64,000 nucleotides of DNA. Source: Silvania confinis (lineage in GTDB: Bacteria; Pseudomonadota; Gammaproteobacteria; Enterobacterales; Enterobacteriaceae). Under the pieces are notes generated by a model that saw only the letters and a list, made by a program, of their open reading frames with translations, ran no database searches and was not told the DNA's origin. Positions within the stretch are counted from its first letter, which is position 1; every line of letters begins with the position of its first letter. Of the stretch, positions 8,614-18,390 are shown one piece after another. The stretch lies in NCBI RefSeq assembly GCF_025564085.1, contig NZ_JAMGZJ010000078.1, forward strand, positions 868,001-932,000, read 5' to 3'. Position numbers and translations under genes: made by a program.

Positions 8614-10776
8614 ATGCATAACCCGTTAAGCTGGCGAAATATTCCTTCCGCAAGAACCCTGTTTGTCATGATTTTTATGGCAGGGATCGGCTTAATTGTC
8701 TCCGTTGTCGCCTTACTCTACCTGTCTTTGAACCTGATCAGCAGCCAGGCCAATGAAATCGATCAACAACGCACCGCGCTCTCGGTGCAGGGGGCGATCC
8801 AGACCTCGGTTAACCGGGTCTGGTCGCTGGTGATCGACAATGCGGTGTGGGACGATGCGGTGCGAGAAGCCTATCGTCCCACGCTCGACACCCACTGGCT
8901 GTACAACACCTGGGGGTCGGGCTTTAAGATCAACAACCTGTATGACGGCACCTTTGTGCTCAACGAAAACTATCAGGTGCTGTGGGGATCTTTTCGCAGC
9001 CAGCCGTTTACAGAGCACAATCTCGATTTCTTCGGGGCTGGGCTCAAATCTCTGATTCAGAAGAACACCAACGCCTTACAAAACGACAAAAATATCTATG
9101 CCGGTATCACGCGAACCCGCGCGGGCGTGGCGTTCGTCGGCGTGGGGCTGATTCGCCCGACGGTGGGTTCCCTGTCGGTGGGGGATCAGACCCGCCGTTT
9201 TCTGGTAATCACCCGCCACGTCAATCCTAAAATTTTGCGCGATTTGGGCGATACCTTCCAGATTGACAACCTGACATTGTCCCCGGAGCGGTTGAGTGCG
9301 GACAACGTCCCCTTTAAAAGTGCCGCCGGAGAAGGGCTGGGCTACCTTTCCTGGCAGCCGCGTCAGCCGGGTGCCGAGGCGGCAAAGGCGGCTTCACTGG
9401 AGATTACCCAGATCGTGCTGCTGGCGGCGGCGCTGATCTTGCTGTTTATTCTCGTCAGCAGTATCGCGTTGTATAAGCTGGCGCGCAGTGAAAGTCAGGC
9501 GCGGAAAGTGGCGCGTACCGACTGGCTCAGCCACTTACCTAACCGGCGGGCATTGATCGAAGAGCTGGAGCGGGTCAGTCAACGCGGCGACACCGATCGC
9601 AAAAGTGTGGTGTTTATCGACCTCGATGGCTTTAAAGACGTCAACGATATCTACGGCCATGAGGTGGGTGATGAGCTGATCGTCACCATCGCCAAAACCT
9701 TGCGCGACAACGTACCGAAAGATGGGATGCTGGCGCGGATGGGCGGCGACGAGTTTGCGATGACCATCGGCGGAGAACATGCTGAAGCGTTGGCCTCTGC
9801 CTTTGGCGGCTTTGTCCTCGACTACCTTAACTCGGCGATTCGTCTTGGTGAGCGGACGATCCATATCAGTGCCAGTATCGGCATTGCCAGCGGCATCCTG
9901 ACCGAATGTAACAGCTCAGAGCTGTTCCGCCGCGCCGATATTGCCATGTACCACTCCAAAATCACCGGTAAAGGACGCGTCACCCACTATGATGCCGAGC
10001 TGAATAGCGCGCGTGAGCGGCGGCTGGCGATTGAGAGCCAGATCCGCAGCGGGCTGGATAACGGCGAATTCGACGTCTGGTATCAGCCCATTATTGATGC
10101 CCGGAGCCAGAAAATGGTCAGCGTCGAGGCGCTGGTGCGCTGGCCTCGTCGCCCGGACGGGGCGCTGGCACCGGACGACTTTATCACCATCGCTGAAACC
10201 AGCGGGCTGATCTACGGTCTCGGACAGTTTGTGCTGCGCCGCGCCTGTCAGGATCTGGAGCCGTATTCGGATTTAAAACTGTCGGTCAATATCTCGCCCG
10301 CGCAGTTTCGCGATCCGGAGTTTGAAGAGAAGGTGGCAAGCGTGCTGGCGATGACCCGTTTCCCGCCGACGCGACTGCAGCTGGAAGTGACCGAAAACTA
10401 CGTCCTCGAGAACCCCGAACGCGCCAGGGCCGCCATCAATAACCTTAAGATGCTGGGGATCGCCGTGGCGCTGGATGATTTTGGCACCGGTTACTCCAGC
10501 ATCGGCTATCTGCGTCGCTTCAACTTTGACACCATCAAAATTGATAAATCACTGGCCGGGCTGGTGGACAATGACGATCAGGCGTCAGCGCTGGTCAGCG
10601 GAACGATCCGCATTGCCAGCGCGTTGGGGATGACGGTGGTGGCCGAAGGGGTGGAAAACGAAAAGCAGATGAAACTGCTGCGGTTGGCGGGCTGCGATCA
10701 GCTGCAGGGTTTCTGGTATAGCCAGCCGCTGCCGATTGAAGCGCTTAAGGCGCTACGCCAGCAGCGTCACTGCTGA
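8614..10776 (+). CDS. Membrane CHASE4-type sensor with GGDEF and EAL domains
   Basis: 720 residues for cyclic di-GMP turnover. The order is: membrane helix (about 16-38), extracytoplasmic region resembling CHASE4 (about 39-265, with the typical DNAVWDDA signature), second helix (about 268-290), GGDEF domain (about 300-455) with intact GGDEF near 378, and EAL domain (about 465-715) with EAL near 504 and the DDFGTGYSS motif. Both catalytic signatures are intact, so synthesis and degradation are both possible. An AGAGG site lies 7 bases before the ATG. The gene sits between mdtI and ydgD, which are adjacent in E. coli, and its 3' end overlaps convergent ydgD by 10 bases. Confidence 0.9.
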   Translation: MHNPLSWRNIPSARTLFVMIFMAGIGLIVSVVALLYLSLNLISSQANEIDQQRTALSVQGAIQTSVNRVWSLVIDNAVWDDAVREAYRPTLDTHWLYNTWGSGFKINNLYDGTFVLNENYQVLWGSFRSQPFTEHNLDFFGAGLKSLIQKNTNALQNDKNIYAGITRTRAGVAFVGVGLIRPTVGSLSVGDQTRRFLVITRHVNPKILRDLGDTFQIDNLTLSPERLSADNVPFKSAAGEGLGYLSWQPRQPGAEAAKAASLEITQIVLLAAALILLFILVSSIALYKLARSESQARKVARTDWLSHLPNRRALIEELERVSQRGDTDRKSVVFIDLDGFKDVNDIYGHEVGDELIVTIAKTLRDNVPKDGMLARMGGDEFAMTIGGEHAEALASAFGGFVLDYLNSAIRLGERTIHISASIGIASGILTECNSSELFRRADIAMYHSKITGKGRVTHYDAELNSARERRLAIESQIRSGLDNGEFDVWYQPIIDARSQKMVSVEALVRWPRRPDGALAPDDFITIAETSGLIYGLGQFVLRRACQDLEPYSDLKLSVNISPAQFRDPEFEEKVASVLAMTRFPPTRLQLEVTENYVLENPERARAAINNLKMLGIAVALDDFGTGYSSIGYLRRFNFDTIKIDKSLAGLVDNDDQASALVSGTIRIASALGMTVVAEGVENEKQMKLLRLAGCDQLQGFWYSQPLPIEALKALRQQRHC

Positions 10777-11597
10777 GACTCCTGAGCCAGCGCGGTCAGC
10801 TTGTCGCGAAAGCCGGTGATGGAGAGGGCGCGGTTATCCGCCCGCCAGCGATCTTTTGCTGCCGGGGCCGAACTTTGTACCCCAATAACCTGCCAACCGT
10901 CGGCGGTTTTCAGCATCAATGGCGATCCGCTGTCACCCGGCAAAGTATCGCACTGGTGCGATAGCACGCTGGTTTGAGCCCAGCCGGTGACAATACAGTC
11001 CTGATGGGTATACAGCGTGTCCAGATGATCTTCCGGATAGCCCGCCTGGCTAACTTTGCGGTCGGCCTCTTTCAGCGCGGCGGTGAGATCGGCTTTATCC
11101 CCGGTAAACAGCGGCAGCGGGGTGATCCCTGACGGCGGATAGCGTAACACCACCAGCCCAAAATCCCATGATGCGGCGGACGGCGGCACGATCCAGCCGT
11201 CGCCGTCGGCCTTCAGCCGTTTGCCCAGCGACGGCTCGACCCGTCCCTCAATGCCGTGAATTTCATAGCGCCAGGCCCCTTTTTGCGACACAAAGCGCAG
11301 AGCAACGGCTTTATCCGGCTTGCCTTTTGGCGGCGTCAGCAGGCAGTGTCCGGCGGTCAGGGCCAGATGCGGGGTGATAAGGGTGGCAGTACACAGATTG
11401 CCACTGGCCGTTTCAAGCTGACCAATGGCATCCCAGGGTGAACGCGCCGGATCGGTCACGCGCGTGCGGTCGTCATGGCCAAAAAACAGCGTTTGTACTT
11501 CCCTGGCGTTCACGGCGTTATCGGCGCTGTCGTCCGCATGAGCAAAACCAGAACAGAGACAAAACGCCCCCAGTACAACCGCAACGGATTTACGCAT
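10767..11597 (-). CDS. ydgD: YdgD, periplasmic trypsin-like serine protease family protein
   Basis: 276 residues with an N-terminal signal peptide ([21 protein letters not shown]) and a chymotrypsin-fold domain. The catalytic triad is visible as H84 in TAGHC, D145 in WDFGL and S223 in GDSGSP. Cysteine pairs suggest disulphides, consistent with a periplasmic place. It aligns well with E. coli YdgD, whose physiological substrate I do not know. It lies in the conserved asr-ydgU-ydgD order. Its promoter region contains a 22-base sequence also found at about 7468-7489. Confidence 0.9.
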   Translation of the reverse strand: MRKSVAVVLGAFCLCSGFAHADDSADNAVNAREVQTLFFGHDDRTRVTDPARSPWDAIGQLETASGNLCTATLITPHLALTAGHCLLTPPKGKPDKAVALRFVSQKGAWRYEIHGIEGRVEPSLGKRLKADGDGWIVPPSAASWDFGLVVLRYPPSGITPLPLFTGDKADLTAALKEADRKVSQAGYPEDHLDTLYTHQDCIVTGWAQTSVLSHQCDTLPGDSGSPLMLKTADGWQVIGVQSSAPAAKDRWRADNRALSITGFRDKLTALAQESQQ

Positions 11598-11698
11598 ATC
11601 ACACTCTGAAGGGGATAATTATGATTATTAAGATGAACCCTGGTTATTAACTATAGACGGGACAGCAGGAAAGTGGGAGTAAAATCAGCGTGCTACAT

Positions 11699-11782
11699 TC
11701 ACGAAAGATAAAACACGCTGGTGACGATCGCACATAAAATAAGCGTGATAAGGATCAGCTCAAACCGATAGCGTTGCAACAT
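11699..11782 (-). CDS. ydgU: YdgU, 27-residue single-helix membrane protein
   Basis: A 27-codon gene starting MLQRYRFELILI and ending SVFYLS: a short basic head followed by one hydrophobic helix. It matches E. coli YdgU in length, position and pattern (RYRFE followed by ILILCA and FYLS). A GGAGGG site sits 4 bases before the ATG, strong evidence of translation. It lies directly downstream of asr, separated by a terminator-like hairpin, so expression may depend on read-through from the acid-induced asr promoter. The function is unknown. Confidence 0.88.
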   Translation of the reverse strand: MLQRYRFELILITLILCAIVTSVFYLS

Positions 11783-11803
11783 AACGCCCTCCGGATATAA
11801 AAA

Positions 11804-11833
11804 CGGCGCTGACACCTTGCCGGTTCAGCGCCG
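11804..11833 (-). terminator. Intrinsic terminator between asr and ydgU
   Basis: A 9-bp stem (CGGCGCTGA / TCAGCGCCG) with a 12-base loop is followed on the minus strand by TTTTTAT. A second hairpin (AACGTGCCC / GGGCACGTT, 11841-11862) lies between it and the asr stop. ydgU begins only about 20 bases further on, so termination here would set the asr to ydgU ratio. Confidence 0.7.
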
Positions 11834-11875
11834 GATAAATAACGTGCCCGCGGGGGCACGTTTCAATGATGTGGC

Positions 11876-12193
11876 TTATGCTGCTGGTTTAGCAGTTGGC
11901 GCTACAGCTTCGTGTTTTACCGCTTTTTTGTGGTGCTTTTTAGCCGCTTGCGCTTTCTGCGCTACAGGTGCTGCTTCGGTTTTGGTTGCTGCTTTTTTGT
12001 GGTGCTTTTTAGCAGCCTGGGCTTTCTGTGCAGGCGCTTTTTTGTGTGCTTTGTGGTGCACGGTTTTTGCAGCCGGTGCCGCAGTGGTGGTTGCTGTGGC
12101 TGCTGGTGCAGCGGTAGCGACAGTTTCAGCAGCGAAAGCAGCAGAAGAGAGACCCATTGCAGCGGCAACAACCAGAGCTAATACTTTATTCAT
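11876..12193 (-). CDS. asr: Acid shock protein Asr
   Basis: 105-residue periplasmic acid shock protein, lysine-, alanine- and histidine-rich, thought to protect the envelope at low pH. The start [21 protein letters not shown] is an obvious signal peptide cleaved after AFA. A GAGG site lies 8 bases before this ATG; another ATG directly upstream (12196) is an alternative. The mature part has repeats of the type [13 protein letters not shown], as in E. coli Asr, interspersed with A/T/P-rich stretches. An RstA-like box and a TATAGT promoter element lie upstream. Confidence 0.93.
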   Translation of the reverse strand: MNKVLALVVAAAMGLSSAAFAAETVATAAPAATATTTAAPAAKTVHHKAHKKAPAQKAQAAKKHHKKAATKTEAAPVAQKAQAAKKHHKKAVKHEAVAPTAKPAA

Positions 12194-12248
12194 CATCTTA
12201 CCCTCGAATTTGTTTTTCATTTAACCCCACTGCGGGGCCGTTGAAATA

Positions 12249-12310
12249 ACTATATGCCTGAAAATCCGAGGCTTCCGTGAGTGATTGGTTTCCGCGTGTA
12301 ACGCTTTGTA
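12249..12310 (-). promoter_or_regulatory. asr promoter with RstA-like box
   Basis: On the minus strand TATAGT (12249-12254) makes a good -10 about 55 bases before asr. Further upstream TACAAAGCGTTACA (12297-12310) matches 10 of the 12 defined positions of the RstA consensus TACATNTNGTTACA. E. coli asr is known to be under acid-responsive RstBA control, so the site is plausible here. Confidence 0.55.
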
Positions 12311-12312
12311 CA

Positions 12313-12335
12313 ACGCCGGGTTCAGCACCCGGCGT
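12313..12335 (-). terminator. Hairpin after the M32 carboxypeptidase gene
   Basis: ACGCCGGGT and ACCCGGCGT form a perfect 9-bp stem with a 5-base loop just beyond the stop codon at 12342. Only a weak T-rich stretch (TTGT) follows, so it is probably a moderate terminator separating this gene from the asr promoter. Confidence 0.55.
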
Positions 12336-12341
12336 GGGCCA

Positions 12342-13829
12342 TTACAGGTAGCGGGCGGTGAGATGATCGCGGAAATAGCGGCTGTTTAGATCTTCTCCGG
12401 TGGCCTGCTGAATTAGCTGCGCCGTGGTAAAGCGGCTGCCGTGCTGCCAGATATTCTGCTGTAGCCAGTCAAACAGGGCACTGAAATCACCCTGCGCAAT
12501 CGCGGAATCGAGTCCCGGCAGCGCGGTCTTCGCCGCATGGAACAGCTGCGCGGCGTACATTGCGCCCAGGGTGTACGACGGGAAGTAACCAAAACCGCCG
12601 TCGGTCCAGTGGATATCCTGCATACAGCCGTTGCGGTAGTTATCTTTGGTCGACAAGCCCAGCCAGGTCTGCATCTTCTCATCCCACAGCGCCGGGATGT
12701 CGTCCACTTCGATCTCGCCGTTAATCAACGCGCGCTCAATCTCATAGCGCAGCACCACGTGCGCCGGGTAGCTGACTTCATCGGCATCGACGCGAATATA
12801 GCCGGGCTTCACGCGCTGGTTCCAGGCGATAAAGTTCTCCGGAGTGAATGCCGCCTGGCTACCGAAACGTTCCTGAACCGCCGGGAGCAGATGGGTCAGA
12901 AACGCATTGCTGCGCCCGAGCTGCATTTCAAAGAACAGGCTTTGCGACTCGTGAATGGCCGTGGAGCGCGCCAGAGCGACAGGCTGGCCGAGCCAGTTGC
13001 GCGGCAGATTTTGTTCATAGCGCGCATGGCCGGTTTCGTGGATCACGCCAAACAGCGCGCTGAGCAGCTCGTTTTCGTCGTAGCGGGTGGTGATGCGGAC
13101 ATCTTCCGGCACACCGCCGCAGAATGGGTGGGCGCTGACATCGAGGCGGCCAGCGTTAAAGTCGAAGCCGAGCGTTTTCATCGCTTCTAACCCCAGCTCG
13201 CGCTGGATGGCGGTCGGGAACGGACCCTGCGGCGGCACGTACGACTGCTGGGCCTGCTTCTCGACGACCTGGGCGAGCAGATCCGGCAGCCAGGATTTGA
13301 GGTCGGCAAACAGACCGTCCAACCGGGCGCTGGTCATGTCCGGTTCAAAAATATCCAGCAGCGCGTCGTAAGGGGTACAGCCTTTGGCCTCGGCGCGCAG
13401 GCGCGCTTCTTCCCGACTCAACTTCACCACCTCTTTCAGGTTGGCGGAAAATCCCTGCCAGTCGTTAGCCGGGCGCTGGCTACGCCAGGCGTGTTCGCAT
13501 TTGCTGCCCGCCAGCGATTTGGCTTCGACCAACGATTCTGGCAACAGGGAAGCCTGCTGATAGTGGCGGGTCATCTCGCGCAGATTGGCTTGTTCCACGT
13601 CGTTCAAATCTTCACTTTCTGCATTGCGCAGCAGTTCGGCCACTTTTTTATCGGTCAGGATCTGATGTTGCAGCACGCTCAGTTCCGCCAGCGCCTCACC
13701 CCGGGCGGCGCTGCCGCCTGCGGGCATCATGGTGAACATGTCCCAACTGGCGATGGAGGAGAGGTGCGAGAAACGGGACAGGCGTTGGAAGGTCGTGACA
13801 AGTGACTGATAGGATGACTCTTTTTTCAT
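12342..13829 (-). CDS. M32-family carboxypeptidase
   Basis: 495 residues, full length for the M32 (thermostable carboxypeptidase Taq-like) family. The zinc site HETGH is visible near residue 265 (GVIHETGHARYEQ). Other family blocks present include HPFCGGVPEDVRITTRY, STAIHESQSLFFE and VSYPAHVVLRYEIER. It is a cytoplasmic metallocarboxypeptidase that trims residues from peptide C-termini; no signal peptide is seen. It sits between asr and ynfM, which are adjacent in E. coli K-12, so it is an extra gene relative to that genome. Confidence 0.92.
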   Translation of the reverse strand: MKKESSYQSLVTTFQRLSRFSHLSSIASWDMFTMMPAGGSAARGEALAELSVLQHQILTDKKVAELLRNAESEDLNDVEQANLREMTRHYQQASLLPESLVEAKSLAGSKCEHAWRSQRPANDWQGFSANLKEVVKLSREEARLRAEAKGCTPYDALLDIFEPDMTSARLDGLFADLKSWLPDLLAQVVEKQAQQSYVPPQGPFPTAIQRELGLEAMKTLGFDFNAGRLDVSAHPFCGGVPEDVRITTRYDENELLSALFGVIHETGHARYEQNLPRNWLGQPVALARSTAIHESQSLFFEMQLGRSNAFLTHLLPAVQERFGSQAAFTPENFIAWNQRVKPGYIRVDADEVSYPAHVVLRYEIERALINGEIEVDDIPALWDEKMQTWLGLSTKDNYRNGCMQDIHWTDGGFGYFPSYTLGAMYAAQLFHAAKTALPGLDSAIAQGDFSALFDWLQQNIWQHGSRFTTAQLIQQATGEDLNSRYFRDHLTARYL

Positions 13830-13945
13830 TGTTAATTCTCATCGTGAGTTGGGCAGATGATAAGGAGCATACAGCCCTTCAGGCGCGATTCAAGCACTTG
13901 CCGTTCACTGAAGTAGCCTTGTTTTCTCTAAAGCCATCTTCAACC

Positions 13946-15199
13946 TTAACGCAGCCGCTTATGCAGACGGCTGGCCACCAGCAGCGCCGCACACAGCATC
14001 AGAGCAATAAACGCCCCCACGCCATCCCAGCCGTATTGATGCCAGAACACCCCGCCGAGCGTCCCGGCGATGCTGGAACCCAGATAATAACTGAACAGAT
14101 ACAGCGACGAGGCCTGGCCTTTGGCGCGGCGCGCGCGCGGGCCAATCCAGCTGCTGGCGACCGAGTGAGCCGCGAAAAATCCCGCCGAAAACAGCAGCAT
14201 GCCCGCGAAAATAATCCAGATATTCGCGAGTAACGTCATCAGCACGCCTGCCAGCATAATGCCCGTCGAGGCCAGCATCACCGGGCCACGCCCGAAGCGC
14301 ATGGTCATGGCCCCGGCCTTCGGTGAACTCCAGGTCCCGGTCAGATAGGCGACCGACAGCAGGCCGACCAACGCCTGGCTCAGATGCCAGGGGGCGAGCA
14401 TCAGCCGGTAGCCAATGTAGTTAAACAGGGTGACAAAAGAGCCCATCAGCAGAAAACCGGTGAGGAACAGCAGCGGCAGGCCTTTATCGCGCCAGTGCAG
14501 GCGAAAGTTAATCAGCAAGGTTTTTGGTCGCAAGGCAGTCGGGCGAAAGTGGCGCGACTCCGGCAGAATTTTCCAGAACATCAGCGCAGCGGCCAGCGCA
14601 AAGCAGCCAATCACGGCCAGCGCAATCCGCCAGCTTAAGAAGTCAGTAAAGACGCCACTCAACAACCGCCCGCTCATCCCGCCAATCGAATTGCCGCTGA
14701 TATACAACCCCATTGAGAACGCGACAAAGCTGGGATGGATCTCCTCGCTCAGGTAGGTCATGCCTACCGCCGCCACGCCGCTCAGGGAGAGCCCAATCAG
14801 CGCGCGCATCACCAGGATCCCGTGCCAGCTGGTCATCATCGTCAACAGTAACGTACAGATCGAAGCCAGCAGCAGGGCAGTGACCATCACCTGTTTGCGC
14901 CCGATGGCATCGGAGAGGGGGCCGGTAAACAGCAGCCCGACGGCCAACATCCCGGTAGAAACAGAGAGCGAAATACTGCTGCTGGCAGGGCTGACGCCAA
15001 ATTCCCGGGAGAGCACCGGCAGGATCGGCTGCACGCAGTAGAGCAGGGCGAAGGTGGCCAGTCCGGCGGAGAACAGCGCCAGCGTGACGCGCATAAACTG
15101 CGGGGTGCCGCGCTTGATCAGCTGAACTGGCTGCGGCTTGTTGGTTAGGGTTTCGATCTCGCCGGTCGCGGCGATATCTGCGGACAGTGTACGACTCAC
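13946..15199 (-). CDS. ynfM: Inner-membrane MFS transporter YnfM
   Basis: 417 residues (same as E. coli YnfM) when started at the GTG at 15199, which follows AAGGAA at good spacing; an ATG 7 codons upstream is less likely. It is a major facilitator family member with about 12 helices and the conserved GPLSDAIGRKQVM loop. The substrate is unknown; the family is assigned to drug or arabinose-type efflux. It is divergent from the LysR gene ynfL, the usual layout for a regulator and target. Confidence 0.92.
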   Translation of the reverse strand: MSRTLSADIAATGEIETLTNKPQPVQLIKRGTPQFMRVTLALFSAGLATFALLYCVQPILPVLSREFGVSPASSSISLSVSTGMLAVGLLFTGPLSDAIGRKQVMVTALLLASICTLLLTMMTSWHGILVMRALIGLSLSGVAAVGMTYLSEEIHPSFVAFSMGLYISGNSIGGMSGRLLSGVFTDFLSWRIALAVIGCFALAAALMFWKILPESRHFRPTALRPKTLLINFRLHWRDKGLPLLFLTGFLLMGSFVTLFNYIGYRLMLAPWHLSQALVGLLSVAYLTGTWSSPKAGAMTMRFGRGPVMLASTGIMLAGVLMTLLANIWIIFAGMLLFSAGFFAAHSVASSWIGPRARRAKGQASSLYLFSYYLGSSIAGTLGGVFWHQYGWDGVGAFIALMLCAALLVASRLHKRLR

Positions 15200-15321
15200 G
15201 TAAATTCCTTGCTTCAACATCCCCGTGATTATGGGTGACGGGTATGACCACAAGGATCAGGGTAGGAAAATGTAAATATTCTGTCTAATATATTAATAAT
15301 CTTAAATGATACTTTTAAAAT

Positions 15322-16221
15322 ATGAATATCGAACTGCGTCATCTGCGCTACTTTGTCGCCGTCGCTGAAGAGCTGCATTTTGGCCGTGCAGCGGCGCGGC
15401 TGAACATCTCTCAGCCGCCGCTGAGCCAGCAAATTCAGGCGCTTGAACAGCAGATTGGCGCCCGCCTGCTGGCGCGCACCAACCGCAGCGTGGGGTTAAC
15501 GGCGGCCGGAAAACAGTTTCTGGCCGATAGCCGTCAGATCCTCGGCCAGGTTGACGAAGCCGCAGCCAGAGCCGCCAGACTGCACCACGGCGAGACCGGC
15601 GAGCTCCGGCTGGGTTTTACCTCCTCCGCGCCCTTTATCAGCGCGGTATCGGAGACCCTCTCGTCGTTTCGTCGCGTCTATCCGGACGTGCATATCCAGA
15701 CCCGGGAGATTAACACCCGGGAGCAGATTACGCCGCTCAACGAAGGCTCCCTCGACCTCGGCCTGATGCGCAATACGCCGCTGCCGGACACCTTAGCGTG
15801 GCAGTGCATCCTGCGTGAACCGCTGCTGGCGATGATCCACCGTGAGCACCCGCTGGCGGTGAAGCCGGTCGTCACGCTGGCTGAACTGGCACAGGAGCCG
15901 TTTGTCTTTTTCGACCCGCATGTCGGTACCGGTCTGTACGACGATATCCTCGGCCTGATGCGCCGCTACGGGCTCGCACCGGTGATTGCCCAGGAAGTGG
16001 GTGAGGCGATGACCATTATTGGCCTGGTGGCGGCGGGGCTTGGGGTGTCGATCCTGCCCGCCTCGTTCAGACGCGTGCAACTGAGTGAAATGCGCTGGGT
16101 GCCCATCGCCGAACCCGATGCCGTTTCCGAAATGTGGCTGGTGTGGCCAAAGCATCATCAACTGAGCGCAGCGGCACAGCGTTTCAAAATACAGTTGATT
16201 ACCGCCTCGCCGGGTGGCTAA
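15322..16221 (+). CDS. ynfL: LysR-type regulator YnfL
   Basis: 299-residue LysR regulator. The helix-turn-helix spans about 1-60 (IELRHLRYFVAVAEELHFGR, LNISQPPLSQQIQALEQQ). The effector domain includes EPFVFFDPHVGTGLYDDI and QEVGEAMTIIGLVAAGLGVS, both shared with E. coli YnfL. The 122-base gap to ynfM (15200-15321) should hold its operator; no clear dyad was picked out. Its effector is unknown, and control of ynfM is inferred from the arrangement. Confidence 0.9.
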   Translation: MNIELRHLRYFVAVAEELHFGRAAARLNISQPPLSQQIQALEQQIGARLLARTNRSVGLTAAGKQFLADSRQILGQVDEAAARAARLHHGETGELRLGFTSSAPFISAVSETLSSFRRVYPDVHIQTREINTREQITPLNEGSLDLGLMRNTPLPDTLAWQCILREPLLAMIHREHPLAVKPVVTLAELAQEPFVFFDPHVGTGLYDDILGLMRRYGLAPVIAQEVGEAMTIIGLVAAGLGVSILPASFRRVQLSEMRWVPIAEPDAVSEMWLVWPKHHQLSAAAQRFKIQLITASPGG

Positions 16222-16348
16222 AGCCGAAAATATGGGGGCAAAAACGTGCTGCAAATCACAAGCCTAAGTAAAAATTTGACGATTACTGTAGAAGTGCTTC
16301 ACCATAGCCCACAGTTTATTTCGAAGCGCGAAAATAAGGGAGTAGGTG

Positions 16349-17569
16349 GTGGTTGCTGATAGTCAGCCTGGGCACATAGATCAGATTAAGCAGACCAATG
16401 CAGGAGCGGTATATCGCCTGATTGATCAGCTTGGCCCGGTCTCGCGTATCGATCTTTCCCGTCTTGCACAGCTGGCGCCCGCCAGTATCACCAAGATTGT
16501 GCGTGAAATGCTCGAAGCCCATCTGGTGCAGGAAACGGAAATTCAGGAGCCGGGCAGTCGTGGCCGTCCGGCCGTGGGGCTGATGGTGGAAACCGAAGCC
16601 TGGCACTATCTCTCTTTGCGCATCAGCCGGGGCGAAATTTACCTCGCGCTGCGCGATCTGAGCAGCAAGCTGGTAGTGGAAGACCGGCTCGAGCTGGCGC
16701 TGCATGCCGAGCAGCCGCTTGAGCAGCGCATCGTCGCGCTTATCGATCAGTTCTTTATCCATCATCAGCACAAGCTGGAGCGTCTGACATCCATTGCCAT
16801 TACCCTGCCGGGGATCATTGATACCGAAAACGGCATTGTGCACCGGATGCCGTTTTACGAAGACGTCAAAGAGATGCCGCTGGGCGAAGTGCTGAAAAAT
16901 CATACCGGCGTACCGGTTTATATTCAGCATGACATCAGCGCCTGGACGATGGCCGAGGCCTTGTTCGGTGCCTCCCGTGGCGCGCGTGATGTGATTCAGG
17001 TGGTGATTGATCACAACGTGGGCGCCGGAGTGATCACCGACGGTCGTCTGCTGCATGCCGGGAGCAGTAGCCTGGTGGAGATTGGCCATACGCAGGTCGA
17101 TCCTTACGGCAGACGCTGCTACTGCGGCAACCACGGCTGTCTGGAGACCATTGCCAGCGTCGACAGCGTACTGGAGATGGCGCAGGTGCGCTTAAGCCAG
17201 TCGATGAGTTCGACGCTGCACGGTCAGCCACTGACCGTGGAATCGCTCTGCAAAGCGGCTCAGCAGGGGGATTTACTGGCGAAAGATATTATTACCGGGG
17301 TGGGCACCCATATCGGGCGTATTCTCGCCATCATGGTGAATTTATTTAATCCGCAAAAAATTCTTATCGGTTCCCCGCTGAGTCAGGCGGCGGATGTGCT
17401 GTTCCCGGCGATTGCCGACTGTATCCGCCAGCAGTCTCTCCCGGCCTACAGCAAGCACATCGCGGTAGAAAGCACCCAGTTCACCAATCAGGGGACGATG
17501 GCGGGCGCGGCGCTGGTGAAAGATGCCATGTATAACGGCTCGCTGCTGATCCGTCTGTTGCAGGGTTAA
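16349..17569 (+). CDS. mlc: Mlc, glucose-responsive global repressor (ROK family)
   Basis: 406 residues from the GTG at 16349, preceded by AGGGAG; this equals E. coli Mlc (DgsA) and starts at the homologous codon. Mlc represses ptsG, manXYZ, malT and others and is sequestered at the membrane by dephosphorylated PtsG when glucose is transported. An N-terminal winged helix (about 20-60, ASITKIVREMLEAHLV) precedes the ROK fold. The structural zinc site GHTQVDPYGRRCYCGNHGC is intact. Identity to E. coli is very high, marking this as conserved backbone. Confidence 0.96.
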   Translation: MVADSQPGHIDQIKQTNAGAVYRLIDQLGPVSRIDLSRLAQLAPASITKIVREMLEAHLVQETEIQEPGSRGRPAVGLMVETEAWHYLSLRISRGEIYLALRDLSSKLVVEDRLELALHAEQPLEQRIVALIDQFFIHHQHKLERLTSIAITLPGIIDTENGIVHRMPFYEDVKEMPLGEVLKNHTGVPVYIQHDISAWTMAEALFGASRGARDVIQVVIDHNVGAGVITDGRLLHAGSSSLVEIGHTQVDPYGRRCYCGNHGCLETIASVDSVLEMAQVRLSQSMSSTLHGQPLTVESLCKAAQQGDLLAKDIITGVGTHIGRILAIMVNLFNPQKILIGSPLSQAADVLFPAIADCIRQQSLPAYSKHIAVESTQFTNQGTMAGAALVKDAMYNGSLLIRLLQG

Positions 17570-17694
17570 CTGTTTTTTATAAATTTACCAAAAATTGCGC
17601 TATCTCAAGCTGAACAGATGGCGCATGCCTTAGACTCCCCCCACTGAATTATTTCCTTGGCTTATATTTTCAAAGCATAACGGTGGAGTGAGTG

Positions 17695-18390
17695 ATGCTT
17701 AAGCGTTTCTTTGTAACGGGTACTGATACGTCCGTCGGCAAGACGGTGGTATCCCGCGCCTTGCTGCAATCTCTGATGGCAGGCGGTAAAACCGTGGCAG
17801 GGTACAAACCGGTAGCCAAAGGCAGTAAACAGACGCCAGAAGGGTTGCGCAATAAAGATGGCCTGGTGCTGCAAAGCGTCTCATCCCTCGAGCTGCCTTA
17901 TCACGAGATTAACCCGATTGCCCTCAGCGAAGACGAAAGCAGCGTGGCGCACAGCGGGCTGGTCAATTACACCCTGCTGTCAAACGGCCTTGCCAGTCTG
18001 AGCGAGAAGGTCGATCACGTGGTGGTCGAAGGAACCGGCGGCTGGCGGAGTTTGATGAACGATTTGCGGCCGCTCTCCGAGTGGGTGGTGCAGGAGCAAC
18101 TGCCGGTACTGCTGGTGGTGGGCATCCAGGAAGGCTGCATCAACCATGCGCTGCTGACCGCGCAGGCCATTGCCAATGATGGCCTGCCGCTGGTGGGCTG
18201 GGTGGCAAACCGCATCAACCCGGGGCTGGCGCACTACGCTGAAATCATCCAGGTGCTGAGTAAAAAACTCCCGGGCCCGCTGGTGGGTGAGCTGCCTTAT
18301 CTGCCGCGTGCCGAGCAGCGCGAGCTGTCGCAGTATATCGATTTAACGCGGCTCGGCCGCGCGCTCACCGTAGATCGCGTTCTGGCGTAG
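17695..18390 (+). CDS. ynfK: Dethiobiotin synthetase paralogue (BioD2)
   Basis: 231-residue ATP-dependent dethiobiotin synthetase-like protein. The P-loop GTDTSVGKT is at residues 9-17, and [20 protein letters not shown] is the family's catalytic region. The reaction would close the ureido ring of dethiobiotin; E. coli carries bioD as the main copy and this as a second. The ATG at 17695 follows a GGAG site; a GTG one codon earlier is possible. It lies downstream of mlc as in E. coli. Its last 48 bases overlap the convergent clcB. Confidence 0.92.
   Translation: MLKRFFVTGTDTSVGKTVVSRALLQSLMAGGKTVAGYKPVAKGSKQTPEGLRNKDGLVLQSVSSLELPYHEINPIALSEDESSVAHSGLVNYTLLSNGLASLSEKVDHVVVEGTGGWRSLMNDLRPLSEWVVQEQLPVLLVVGIQEGCINHALLTAQAIANDGLPLVGWVANRINPGLAHYAEIIQVLSKKLPGPLVGELPYLPRAEQRELSQYIDLTRLGRALTVDRVLA

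Noticed and set aside
8614-10776. Identification of the GGDEF-EAL gene as dgcM, which follows smrA in E. coli
   Set aside because: It has a CHASE4-like periplasmic region and an EAL domain and is 3 kb from smrA; dgcM has a different architecture.
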